The translations under genes and the position numbers were made by a program. This document shows positions 45,578 to 54,458 of a stretch of 64,000 nt of DNA, one piece after another. The notes below the pieces were generated by a model. The model saw nothing but the letters and a program-made list of their open reading frames with translations, did not search any database and was not told the origin of the DNA. The DNA is from Sphingobacterium arenae (GTDB lineage Bacteria > Bacteroidota > Bacteroidia > Sphingobacteriales > Sphingobacteriaceae), in assembly GCF_014692505.1 (NCBI RefSeq), contig NZ_JACNYK010000005.1, positions 248,001 to 312,000 on the forward strand. The letters are read 5' to 3'. How positions within the stretch are numbered: the first letter of the stretch is position 1; every line of letters starts with the position of its first letter.

Positions 45578-46954
45578 ATGAAAATTATGAAAGGATGCTC
45601 TTTACCAAGAGTAGGAATTTTAAGCTTCCTAATTCCACTAATTCTGTTTTCCTCCTCCTGTAAAGACGAAGATAAAGCTTCGGTAGGTAAGGACTATGAT
45701 CCGTCTAGACCAATTACTTTAACTTCTTTTTATCCATTGGAAGGTGGCGCGCGTGATAAAATTCTGCTAGACGGAGAGAATTTTGGAACGGATGCTTCCA
45801 AAATCAAGGTTTATTTCAATAACGCTCGGGCTTCGGTCGTTTCTTCCAGTGGGGAACGAATCTATGCTATTATCCCACGTTTACCAGGAGACGATCCGCG
45901 TATTTCTGTCGTTATCGGAGAAGACTCCGTGATTTACGACAATTCGTTTACATACCACGTCCAAGCACAGGTGAGTACAGTCACGGGAAATGGTGAGCCT
46001 GCTTTTCAGTCCGGTACGCTTAGTGCGGCCCAGGTTAGTGCTAAATATTTAGAGCTGGATGCTGAAGGCAATATCTTTATGTCTTGGCGGGATGGTGGTT
46101 CATTTGGTGTGGCACGGGTTAACGAGCAGCAAAATATCGTTACGCCGCTTTATTATGTAGAAAATACGGCTGATCGTGTCTTATATGCCAATGGTCTCAC
46201 TGTAGACCGTGCGACTGGTGTGCTAACCGCTTCTCACGAATCCGTTGTAGATGTGTTTTTCTCCTTTGATCCGCGGGAGGCTTGGTATCCTCGTCAGCGT
46301 AACACACAATTCGCAACGCCCCATGGTATTCCAAATGGTGATCAATATATGAACTTTGTCTCTTTCTCTCCGTATGATGGTATGCTCTATACTCGATCTC
46401 GCGATGGAAGTGTGGTCAAAATTCATCCCGATACATACGAAGCGTCCGTTGTACATAATGGATCCAGAGATGCCGGATCAAAATGGCCGTACGGATCACA
46501 ATATGGGCAGGCGATCAATCCAGCCAGGCCGTGGGAGCTTTGGATGACACTCCATTCAAATGCCGTTCCGAATGAATATAGACAAGGTCTCATGATGTTG
46601 GATCTGCGGCCGGAGCATATAAATGAAGGTTTCAAACGGGTTAATGCTGTTGGGGGATCCGCTTTTCGAGATGGTTCGCTGTCAGAAGCCCTGTTTAACT
46701 TACCGAAAGATATCAAATTTGACAATGACGGAAACCTGTTTATCGCGGACTTTGGTAACCATTGTATTCGTATGGTATCACCAGATGGTATCGTCACGAC
46801 CGTAGCGGGACAGCCAGGCAACGCCGGCTACAGAGATGGCGGGCCCGTAGAGTCTCAGTTCAGAGAACCTTGGGGGGTGGCCGTCAACGAGCAAGGCGAT
46901 ATCTATATCGCTGACTTTGGTAATAAACGTATACGTAAACTAGTTATTGAATAA
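45578..46954 (+). CDS. IPT/TIG and NHL-repeat surface lipoprotein
   Basis: 458 residues with a lipoprotein signal (LFSSSC). A TIG/IPT immunoglobulin-like domain (about 45-125: ITLTSFYPLEGGARDKILLDGENFG pattern) is followed by an NHL beta-propeller (about 130-458). The last blades are clear: NLPKDIKFDNDGNLFIADFGNHCIRMV and WGVAVNEQGDIYIADFGNKRIRKL-type repeats. Such proteins commonly open SusCD operons and probably bind glycan or protein at the surface. Its end overlaps the longest reading of the SusC gene by 8 bp; the chosen SusC start leaves a 19-bp gap. Confidence 0.88.
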   Translation: MKIMKGCSLPRVGILSFLIPLILFSSSCKDEDKASVGKDYDPSRPITLTSFYPLEGGARDKILLDGENFGTDASKIKVYFNNARASVVSSSGERIYAIIPRLPGDDPRISVVIGEDSVIYDNSFTYHVQAQVSTVTGNGEPAFQSGTLSAAQVSAKYLELDAEGNIFMSWRDGGSFGVARVNEQQNIVTPLYYVENTADRVLYANGLTVDRATGVLTASHESVVDVFFSFDPREAWYPRQRNTQFATPHGIPNGDQYMNFVSFSPYDGMLYTRSRDGSVVKIHPDTYEASVVHNGSRDAGSKWPYGSQYGQAINPARPWELWMTLHSNAVPNEYRQGLMMLDLRPEHINEGFKRVNAVGGSAFRDGSLSEALFNLPKDIKFDNDGNLFIADFGNHCIRMVSPDGIVTTVAGQPGNAGYRDGGPVESQFREPWGVAVNEQGDIYIADFGNKRIRKLVIE

Positions 46955-46973
46955 TAAAGTAAACCTATTTATA

Positions 46974-49900
46974 ATGAAGATCATTCAGATTTTGTGCATG
47001 TTGCCGCTTCTATGGCTTACGACAGCATTTGCACAGCAAACGAAAGAAGTGACGATTGCCGGAACCGCGGTTAATGAAAATGGCGAACCTTTATCCAGTG
47101 TATCAATTTATGTCAAAGACAAACCTACTGCCGGTACATCTACCGATAACGATGGAAAGTTTAGTATTAATGCAATTTATGGCGATAGGGTTGTATTCAG
47201 TTATGTAGGATACGAACCTGTAGAACATTTGGCCATTGAAACGAATATCAATTTAACCATTTCTTTTACGCAAAAAAGTGACGCTATAGAAGAAGTCGTT
47301 GTGGTCGGTTTGGGTGCCGCACAACGGAAGATCAGTTCAGTGGGTGCGATTACGACTGTCGATGTGAAGGATCTGCAATCTCCGGCTCCATCTATTGCCA
47401 ATCTATTGGGAGGCAGGGCCGCGGGGGTTATTTCCTTGCAAAGCAGCGGTGAACCGGGACAGAATCTTGCGGAGTTCTGGGTGCGTGGTATTGGGACATT
47501 CGGTGCCAACAGCAGTGCCTTGGTGCTTATCGATGGACTGGAAGGCGACTTGAATACCATCGATCCGGCGGATGTCGAGAGCTTCTCGATACTGAAAGAT
47601 GCGTCGGCTACCGCCGTATACGGGGTGCGTGGTGCGAATGGTGTGGTATTAGTGACGACCAAGAGAGGTCTCGTAGACCGTATCCAGATAACCGGACGTG
47701 CAAATTCAACCTTATCCCACCTCAATCGATTACCTGAATATTTACGTGCATATGATTATGCGCAATTAGCTAACGAGGCGAATATTGTCCGAGGTGCCGG
47801 ACCGCTGTACGATCAAACCGAGATGGGGATTATCCGGGACGGTCTGGATCCGGATATGTATCCAGACGTAAGTTGGCAGGACGAGATCCTCAATAAAAAT
47901 TTCTGGCGCCAAAGTTATTATGTTAGTGGTCGTGGGGGATCTGATATTGCCCGCTATTTTCTAAGTTTGGGTGGTAAAAGTGAAACGGCTGCCTACAAGG
48001 TGGACGAAAGTAGCGTGTATAGCTCGAATGTGGGCTTTAACACCTACAATTATCGGGTCAACTTAGATCTCAACCTGACCCCTACAACGAATGTCTTTCT
48101 GGGATCAGATGGTTTTTTATCCGAGTTGGCTCAGCCTGGCGTCGCCAATACGGATTATATTTGGGGAGCACAATCACGGCTCTCTCCGTTGGCCATTCCT
48201 ACGCAATACTCCAATGGTCTGTTACCCGGTCGGGGAGGAGACGATCGATCATCGCCTTACGTGATGATCAACCGCACAGGGCAAGCCTCTGAACAAATAT
48301 ACAAGGGCAAAGTGACCCTTGCGCTCAACCAGAATTTGTCAAGTGTGCTGGACGGACTGAAGTTCCGCGTGCAGGGCGCTTATGATATCCATAGTTATTT
48401 TAAAGAACGAAGATCGGTGCAACCGGCGCTTTATTATGCCATGGGCAGAAATTACAACGGTGATCTCATGATGCAGGAAGTCGTGCAGGAACGGGCGGCA
48501 TGGTATGAACAGCGAACACGCCAGTACCGCAAATTTTTTATGGAGTCTGTTGTCAACTACGATCAGGTTTTCAATGAAGATCACCGGACATCGGCGTTGC
48601 TATATTATTACGTCCAAGATGCGAAAGATACCAAAGACGCTACGAACAACCTATCCGCTATTCCTTTACGTTATCAAGGGGTGTCTAGCCGGTTTACTTA
48701 TGGTTTCCGTGATACCTACTTGCTGGATGTGAATTTTGGATATACCGGTTCCGAGAACTTTCAACCGGGTAGACAGTACGGTTTCTTTCCGTCGGTCGCG
48801 TTGGGTTGGGTACCGTCGAGCTATAAATCAGTCCAAGAGAAAATGCCTTGGCTTAACTATTTCAAGATCAGAGGATCTTATGGAACGGTGGGTAATGACA
48901 GAATCACCAACGCCGTTCGGTTTCCTTACTTGACGAAAGTTGACCAAGGTACTGGAAGCGCCTGGGGTGTAGGCGGTATTGAAACGATTACGGAAACCCG
49001 TATTGGGGCGGATAATCTCGCATGGGAACGCGCCATAAAATCGAACATTGGTATAGAGGGAAGGCTCTTTGACGATAAGATAGATTTTGTGATCGACTTT
49101 TTTGAGGACCAGCGAAACGGAATCTTCCAACAACGGGTACAGGTGCCGGGTTACGTGGGGGTAATCACGAATCCCTTTGCCAATGTAGGACGTATGAAAA
49201 GCTCGGGGGCTGATGGAAATATCAGCTATAACAAGCAGCTTACACCCGACTTCGGTTTTACATTGCGGGGTAACTTCACCTACTCCAAAAACGTAGTTCA
49301 GAACTGGGAACAAGCTTATCTAGAATACCCTTATTTGGAATTTAACGGTTATCCACACAATTCTATCCGCGGCTATCAAGCTGTAGGACTGTTTAAAGAC
49401 GAAAACGATATTCGATACAGTCCGCAGCAAACTTTTGGTGTGGTTATGCCTGGTGACATCAAATATAAGGATGTAAACGGGGACGGTATTATTGATCAGT
49501 TGGATAAAGTACCGTTGACGCACAGCAACTACCCCCTAACGATGTATGGTTTCGGCGGTGAATTCCGATACAAAAACCTAAGTTTAGGGGTGTTGTTTAA
49601 AGGGACCGGAAAGACATCCTTTTTCTATGTAGGACAGTCTATAAAGCATAGAGATAGAAGTGACTGGGCTCCTTGGGATGGTGTTGAACGAGACATCACG
49701 AACGGAATGGGCTATATGCCATTTTTTGAAGGCGAGCTTGGTAACGTGCTGACGACGGTAGCCGATCCGAAAAACCGCTGGATTCCTAGGGATTATGCCG
49801 TGGAACATGGTATTGATCTGTCTTTGGCGGAGAATCCTGATGCCCGTTTTCCGCGCCTGCAATATGGTAACAACCTCAATAATTCCCAGTTATCCACATT

Positions 49901-50132
49901 TTGGGAAGGAGATGCGCGCTATATACGGTTGCAGGAAGTAACTTTAAGTTACCATGTAAGTCCAGCATTTCTCCGAAGATATGGTCTTAAATCTATGGAT
50001 CTTCAATTTATAGGCAATAATCTCTACATCTGGGATAATGTGAAGATTTTTGATCCAGAACAAGCCGCCTGGAACGGTCGTAAATACCCGATACCATCCA
50101 CCTATTCACTGCAAGTGTATGTCAACTTTTAA
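46974..50132 (+). CDS. SusC/RagA TonB-dependent transporter (third locus)
   Basis: About 1052 residues. The start at 46974 (MKIIQILCML) begins the signal peptide ending TTAFAQQ; an in-frame ATG at 46947 would add nine residues and overlap the upstream gene. After a carboxypeptidase-regulatory-like domain (VTIAGTAVNENGEPLSSVSI) come EEVVVVGLGAAQRK, a plug with LVLIDGLEGDLNTIDP and SILKDASATAVYGVRGANGV, and a full barrel. GLGAAQRK replaces the usual GYGTQ form, a minor variation. SusD follows after 10 bp. Confidence 0.96.
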   Translation: MKIIQILCMLPLLWLTTAFAQQTKEVTIAGTAVNENGEPLSSVSIYVKDKPTAGTSTDNDGKFSINAIYGDRVVFSYVGYEPVEHLAIETNINLTISFTQKSDAIEEVVVVGLGAAQRKISSVGAITTVDVKDLQSPAPSIANLLGGRAAGVISLQSSGEPGQNLAEFWVRGIGTFGANSSALVLIDGLEGDLNTIDPADVESFSILKDASATAVYGVRGANGVVLVTTKRGLVDRIQITGRANSTLSHLNRLPEYLRAYDYAQLANEANIVRGAGPLYDQTEMGIIRDGLDPDMYPDVSWQDEILNKNFWRQSYYVSGRGGSDIARYFLSLGGKSETAAYKVDESSVYSSNVGFNTYNYRVNLDLNLTPTTNVFLGSDGFLSELAQPGVANTDYIWGAQSRLSPLAIPTQYSNGLLPGRGGDDRSSPYVMINRTGQASEQIYKGKVTLALNQNLSSVLDGLKFRVQGAYDIHSYFKERRSVQPALYYAMGRNYNGDLMMQEVVQERAAWYEQRTRQYRKFFMESVVNYDQVFNEDHRTSALLYYYVQDAKDTKDATNNLSAIPLRYQGVSSRFTYGFRDTYLLDVNFGYTGSENFQPGRQYGFFPSVALGWVPSSYKSVQEKMPWLNYFKIRGSYGTVGNDRITNAVRFPYLTKVDQGTGSAWGVGGIETITETRIGADNLAWERAIKSNIGIEGRLFDDKIDFVIDFFEDQRNGIFQQRVQVPGYVGVITNPFANVGRMKSSGADGNISYNKQLTPDFGFTLRGNFTYSKNVVQNWEQAYLEYPYLEFNGYPHNSIRGYQAVGLFKDENDIRYSPQQTFGVVMPGDIKYKDVNGDGIIDQLDKVPLTHSNYPLTMYGFGGEFRYKNLSLGVLFKGTGKTSFFYVGQSIKHRDRSDWAPWDGVERDITNGMGYMPFFEGELGNVLTTVADPKNRWIPRDYAVEHGIDLSLAENPDARFPRLQYGNNLNNSQLSTFWEGDARYIRLQEVTLSYHVSPAFLRRYGLKSMDLQFIGNNLYIWDNVKIFDPEQAAWNGRKYPIPSTYSLQVYVNF

Positions 50133-50142
50133 TACAGATAGA

Positions 50143-52173
50143 ATGAAGGATATGAGAACATCAATCATAAAAAAAATAACGAGAGCAGCGATTATTGTCC
50201 AGCTGATTGTCATGGCGTCATCCTGCAAGGATTATCTGAATATTGATGATTACTTTGACGATGAATTTAATATCGACGAGGTATTTAACAATGTTCGGTA
50301 TATGGAAGCCTATATGTGGGGAGCTGCGGGGATGTTTCCTGACGAGTCAAACACCATTCGCTTGGGCTATACGCCTGGACCTATGGCTACCGATGAGGCT
50401 ATTAACGGACTCACAGGAGGCGGTTCAAATAATGTCTATTATGGAATGGACTTTGCTAGCGGACGTATCACACCGGACTTTTTCGGAGATTCCAACCCCA
50501 ACCTTAACCAATGGGACAATTACTATAAGATTATCCGAAAGTGCAACCTCATCCTAGAAAATTTGGAACGCCCGGAAGACATGACCAATATGGATCGGAT
50601 CCGGATTGAAGGCTACACACGTTTTATCCGCGCGTATGCTTACTACAATATATTGGTCGATTACGGTCCTGCCATCTTACTGGGCGATGAAGTGGTCAAC
50701 ACCAACGAACCCATTGAATACTATGATCGTCCGAGAGGTACCTACGACGAAACCATGGAATACACCTGTGAGGAGCTGGAAAAAGCAGCGCAGCTGCTTC
50801 CGGTTGAAGGTAATATCCTAGATTTCGGACGCCCCACTCAAGGTGCCGCCTATGGACTGATAGCCCGTTTACGATTGATACATGCCAGCCCGCTGTTCAA
50901 TGGCGGACCAGTCGCCGCATCCTACTTTGGAAATTGGAGACGGAAAACGGATAATGTACATTATGTATCTCAACAATATGATGAAAGACGGTGGGCAGTG
51001 GCAGCAGCAGCAGCTAAAAGAGTGATCGATATGGGACGGTACAGGCTCTATACGGTACTAGCGGATGATAGGACGCCGGTTCTTCCTTCGGGCGTAACGT
51101 CGGACCCTAATTTTTATAATCCCTATCCGAATGGCGCTGGCGGCATTGACGCGTTTAGATCCTATTCGGATGTATTTACTGGAGAAGCAGTACCTGCTGT
51201 GAATCCGGAGCTTATCTGGGGTAGAAATACATCTTATATGGTCACTGCCATTAGCCGTGGGTCTATGCCACCTTCGCTTGGTGGTTGGGGACGTTTTAGC
51301 GTTACCCAGAAAGTCGTGGATGCCTACCTGATGGACGATGGCCGTACCAAAGAAGAGGCGGCCAATGATGGCTATTATTCCGAATCGGGTTTTACAACGG
51401 CGCCTCGAAACTTTTCGGGATATCCACTCAATTCTGGCGTGTATAATATGTATGCTAATCGTGAAATGCGGTTTTACGCATCCATCGGTTTCAACGAAGC
51501 GGTGTGGCAGGCTGGATCCAGCCAGTCACCTAATAATCATACGGCTAAATACTACTACCAGGATTTGGATGGAAGGGGTGGTGTTACGGCTACTTCTCCG
51601 AATTATCCGCTTACCGGATACGTGATCAAGAAATTCAACCATTATATGGATGCGTTCAATGGTACCGGTGCCCGACATTTGGATAAAGCTTACCCCATCA
51701 TCCGTTATGCCGAAATCCTCTTGTCTTATGCGGAAGCACTTAATAATTTGACCGGTAGCCATACGGTGCAGCTCGGTAATACACAGTATACCCTTAGTCG
51801 AGACATAGAAGAGATTAAAGCGTCGTTCAACCTCGTGCGTTACCGTGCAGGACTACCCGGATTAACAGCCAACCAGCTCAACAGTACGACAGAGATGCAA
51901 AAACAGATTGAACGGGAACGCATGGTTGAATTTCTGTATGAAAACAGACGTTTCTACGATGTGCGCCGCTGGGGGATTTATGAGGAAACCGAGCGTGAGC
52001 CAATACGCGGTATGAACCCAGATGGAGCTACCAGAGAGACATACTACCAGCGCGTCATCCCTGGTACTTCCTCTTTCCTCACGAGGTTAGTCAATAAACG
52101 GTCTGTTTGGGTACCGATACCACGTGCAGAAATGAGAAGATTGCCCTCCCTCGATCAGAATCCGGGCTACTAG
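50143..52173 (+). CDS. SusD/RagB lipoprotein (third locus)
   Basis: About 676 residues, long for a SusD. The start is placed at 50143 or 50152 because longer readings run into the SusC gene; the lipobox is VMASSC. SusD features are the IEGYTRFIRAYAYYNILVDYG helix, the RPTQGAAYGLIARLRLIHASPLFNGG segment, IIRYAEILLSYAEALNNL, REREMVEFLYENRRFYDVRRWG-like region and a terminal LPSLDQNPGY. Extra length lies in mid-protein loops around the binding face, which suggests a large or complex ligand. Confidence 0.95.
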   Translation: MKDMRTSIIKKITRAAIIVQLIVMASSCKDYLNIDDYFDDEFNIDEVFNNVRYMEAYMWGAAGMFPDESNTIRLGYTPGPMATDEAINGLTGGGSNNVYYGMDFASGRITPDFFGDSNPNLNQWDNYYKIIRKCNLILENLERPEDMTNMDRIRIEGYTRFIRAYAYYNILVDYGPAILLGDEVVNTNEPIEYYDRPRGTYDETMEYTCEELEKAAQLLPVEGNILDFGRPTQGAAYGLIARLRLIHASPLFNGGPVAASYFGNWRRKTDNVHYVSQQYDERRWAVAAAAAKRVIDMGRYRLYTVLADDRTPVLPSGVTSDPNFYNPYPNGAGGIDAFRSYSDVFTGEAVPAVNPELIWGRNTSYMVTAISRGSMPPSLGGWGRFSVTQKVVDAYLMDDGRTKEEAANDGYYSESGFTTAPRNFSGYPLNSGVYNMYANREMRFYASIGFNEAVWQAGSSQSPNNHTAKYYYQDLDGRGGVTATSPNYPLTGYVIKKFNHYMDAFNGTGARHLDKAYPIIRYAEILLSYAEALNNLTGSHTVQLGNTQYTLSRDIEEIKASFNLVRYRAGLPGLTANQLNSTTEMQKQIERERMVEFLYENRRFYDVRRWGIYEETEREPIRGMNPDGATRETYYQRVIPGTSSFLTRLVNKRSVWVPIPRAEMRRLPSLDQNPGY

Positions 52174-52196
52174 GTTAAACCATAAAGAAGAAAAAA

Positions 52197-53105
52197 ATGA
52201 AAAGGAGTTATATAGCGATGCTTGCTCTTTGTACGGTGCTCTCGTCGTGCAAAGACAACGAATTGTTTGAAAAAGAAATGTACAAAAATGAGGTTGCTTT
52301 AATTAGTAGTGACTATCATAATACGTTTGCGGAAATTGTCTCGTTGACAGGCGAAGAGGTGATCGGATATATCGCTGCTTCTGCCGGAGGAACGCATGCT
52401 ACGGGAAGCAATCTGGTTATCGGGCTGGAAGAAGATCCCGAACCGTTGCAGAACTACAACTGGGCACTTTTTGATGCGGATGAAAGCTTATATGCGAGGG
52501 CGTTGTCTACGGACAGATATGAGATTCCAGAATACAAAATCCAGATTAATGCAGGAGAACGTACTGGGCGTACGATGGTGAGGCTGCGCCCCGATGGCTT
52601 GTCGCCAGATTCGACTTATTTTATCGGATTAAAAGCAACCGATCTCTCGTCCGGCGTTGAAATTAACCCGAAAAAAAATACCATTCTGTATCAGGTCATT
52701 CTTAAGAATGATTATGCCACGCAGGCAAATGAAAATACCTACGCCATGATCGGAACGGCAGACGGTATGCCGGCTGCAGCAAACAAAAGATTGTTCCCGC
52801 TTTCTCGCAACAGCGTGCGGGTAATAGCTGGTACGGAAACATTCGAGTCCGAAGTGGAAGATATCAGCAAAACAGCGATCATACTGGAGGTTAGCGATGA
52901 CAATTCTGTGTTAATAAAACCCTATAAGGATATCCAGGTTAATCAACTAGATAACGATCCGACTTACCCTAATCTATTCAGAACAGAGACAATTTTTGGC
53001 AGAACATACAATGTCTTTTTGCTTTCTTATGCGTATACTATAAACGGAACCACTCGGGTGATGAAAGAAGAATTACGAATAGAGACTCACGATTTAGATA
53101 ATTAA
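52197..53105 (+). CDS. SusCD-associated surface lipoprotein (DUF1735/DUF4361-like)
   Basis: 302 residues with a lipoprotein signal (VLSSC). The N-terminal half has the beta-sandwich pattern of DUF1735/BT_3987-type proteins (EVALISSDYHNTFAEIVSLTGEEVIGYIAASAGGTHAT, LSPDSTYFIGLKATDLSSGVEINPKKNTILYQV). The C-terminal half matches the DUF4361-like domain. These are thought to be surface glycan-binding partners of SusCD. The domain names are from memory and need a profile search. The gene lies 23 bp after SusD and 3 bp before the BACON gene. Confidence 0.72.
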   Translation: MKRSYIAMLALCTVLSSCKDNELFEKEMYKNEVALISSDYHNTFAEIVSLTGEEVIGYIAASAGGTHATGSNLVIGLEEDPEPLQNYNWALFDADESLYARALSTDRYEIPEYKIQINAGERTGRTMVRLRPDGLSPDSTYFIGLKATDLSSGVEINPKKNTILYQVILKNDYATQANENTYAMIGTADGMPAAANKRLFPLSRNSVRVIAGTETFESEVEDISKTAIILEVSDDNSVLIKPYKDIQVNQLDNDPTYPNLFRTETIFGRTYNVFLLSYAYTINGTTRVMKEELRIETHDLDN

Positions 53106-53108
53106 GTT

Positions 53109-54374
53109 ATGAAAACGAACAATTATAAACCAGTGGCGCTGTCGAATGTTATTTATGCCTTTTGCCTGCTTTTTGTGACATTATTTTTGTCATGCGACAA
53201 AGATAATGATGAAAAAGGTGGTTATTTTGAACTGACAGATAGCGCTTCGGAGCTGGAAGCTTCTGCGCAAGGAGCATCCGAAACTTACAATTTCAGATCC
53301 AGTGGGAATTGGAAAATTGAAGCCCTGCGCAAGGAGAAATGGGTGAAGATCAGTCCTGAGGAGGGTTCCGGAGACGGAACGTTTACGCTGACCGTCGCTA
53401 GGAATATCACACCGGAAGACCGTTCGGTCGTGTTGACTTTTATGGTGGATGGAAGGTTGCAAAGCAACGTGTTCAAAATCGAACAAAAGTCAAGTACAAG
53501 TAATGGAGAGGAAAAAGATCCCTATCTTATGCTGGACGATTTGACGAGCTTGGAAATTCCGGAGACCGGTGCCACGTCACGCCATACCATACGTTCTACA
53601 GGGGCATGGAAGGTTGCGCTCTCGGATCAAGAAGCCGATTGGGTCACGATGGAACCCATGGAAGGAACAGGCGATACACCTGTTGTACTGACCGTCGGTA
53701 AGAATTCGAGTGCTGCCCGAAGCGTTAATTTAAATTTTTATCTGGACGACGTATTGCAAGCAAATGTGTTGCCCATTAATCAGGCGGAAGCACGTGCAAT
53801 TCTTAATGAAGATTTTAGCTGGTTGACCTATGGAAGTCCTATTTTTTATACTACAGATGATGAGGCAAGAATAGACAATTGGACTACCGAAGAAAAAGCA
53901 AAAGGCTGGACAAGTACAATTAATATGGTGGACAAAAGTGGTGAAACACCTTTGGTATATGCACGCTCAGGTTTTGTGAAACTAGGCAAAACAAGTTACG
54001 GAGGAGATTTAATTTCGCCTAAGTTGACTGCGGTGCAAGGGGTTGATAATCTATTGGTTAAGTTTAAGGCTGTTCCTTACCAAACAAAAGCCGGAACACG
54101 AGATGATACTTTACTTAAAGTAGAAGTAATAGGACCGGGCGAGGTTAGTGTGAAAGAATTTAATATCACTAATTGGCCGGACTACGATGCTGACCCAACC
54201 TGTACAGCTATATGGGAAGCTGCGGAAACAGAACGTTCCTTTGTCATCACAGGAGCTACTGCCGAAACACAGATTAGGTTTCTGGGAAACGATTTTGATT
54301 TACGTTCGAACGTCGTACCTATTAATAAAAATCGGATATTCTTGGATGACATCGTTGTCACCGTGCAAAAATAA
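53109..54374 (+). CDS. Double-BACON-domain surface lipoprotein
   Basis: 421 residues with lipobox TLFLSC. Two BACON domains (about 35-125 and 137-225) each carry the typical SGNWKIEALRKEKWVKISPEEGSGDGTF-like and TGAWKVALSDQEADWVTMEPMEGTGDTP-like Trp-rich turns. A C-terminal jelly-roll-like region (about 230-421, starting NEDFSW and ending IFLDDIVVTV) resembles choice-of-anchor/DUF5017 modules. BACON domains are usually spacers or mucin/glycan-binding modules. No catalytic motif was seen. Confidence 0.82.
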   Translation: MKTNNYKPVALSNVIYAFCLLFVTLFLSCDKDNDEKGGYFELTDSASELEASAQGASETYNFRSSGNWKIEALRKEKWVKISPEEGSGDGTFTLTVARNITPEDRSVVLTFMVDGRLQSNVFKIEQKSSTSNGEEKDPYLMLDDLTSLEIPETGATSRHTIRSTGAWKVALSDQEADWVTMEPMEGTGDTPVVLTVGKNSSAARSVNLNFYLDDVLQANVLPINQAEARAILNEDFSWLTYGSPIFYTTDDEARIDNWTTEEKAKGWTSTINMVDKSGETPLVYARSGFVKLGKTSYGGDLISPKLTAVQGVDNLLVKFKAVPYQTKAGTRDDTLLKVEVIGPGEVSVKEFNITNWPDYDADPTCTAIWEAAETERSFVITGATAETQIRFLGNDFDLRSNVVPINKNRIFLDDIVVTVQK

Positions 54375-54385
54375 CCTAACATTAA

Positions 54386-54429
54386 ATAATCTGACCTCTC
54401 CCGGTTTAAATCGGGAGAGGTCAGATTAT
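54386..54429 (+). terminator. Large perfect hairpin between BACON and phosphoesterase genes
   Basis: Arms of 18 bp, ATAATCTGACCTCTCCCG (54386-54403) and its exact complement (54412-54429), with an 8-base loop. The following sequence (GCATTTATAAATC) is not a clean T-tract, so it may be a partial terminator or a stem that protects the upstream message. It lies 11 bp after the BACON stop and 30 bp before the phosphoesterase start. Confidence 0.75.
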
Positions 54430-54458
54430 GCATTTATAAATCTATTATAATCCTTAAA

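Noticed and set aside
47201-47725. 174-residue antisense open frame inside the third SusC gene
   Set aside because: Composition (Ser, Thr, Pro rich) matches a shadow of the SusC coding frame; no start signal or homology.
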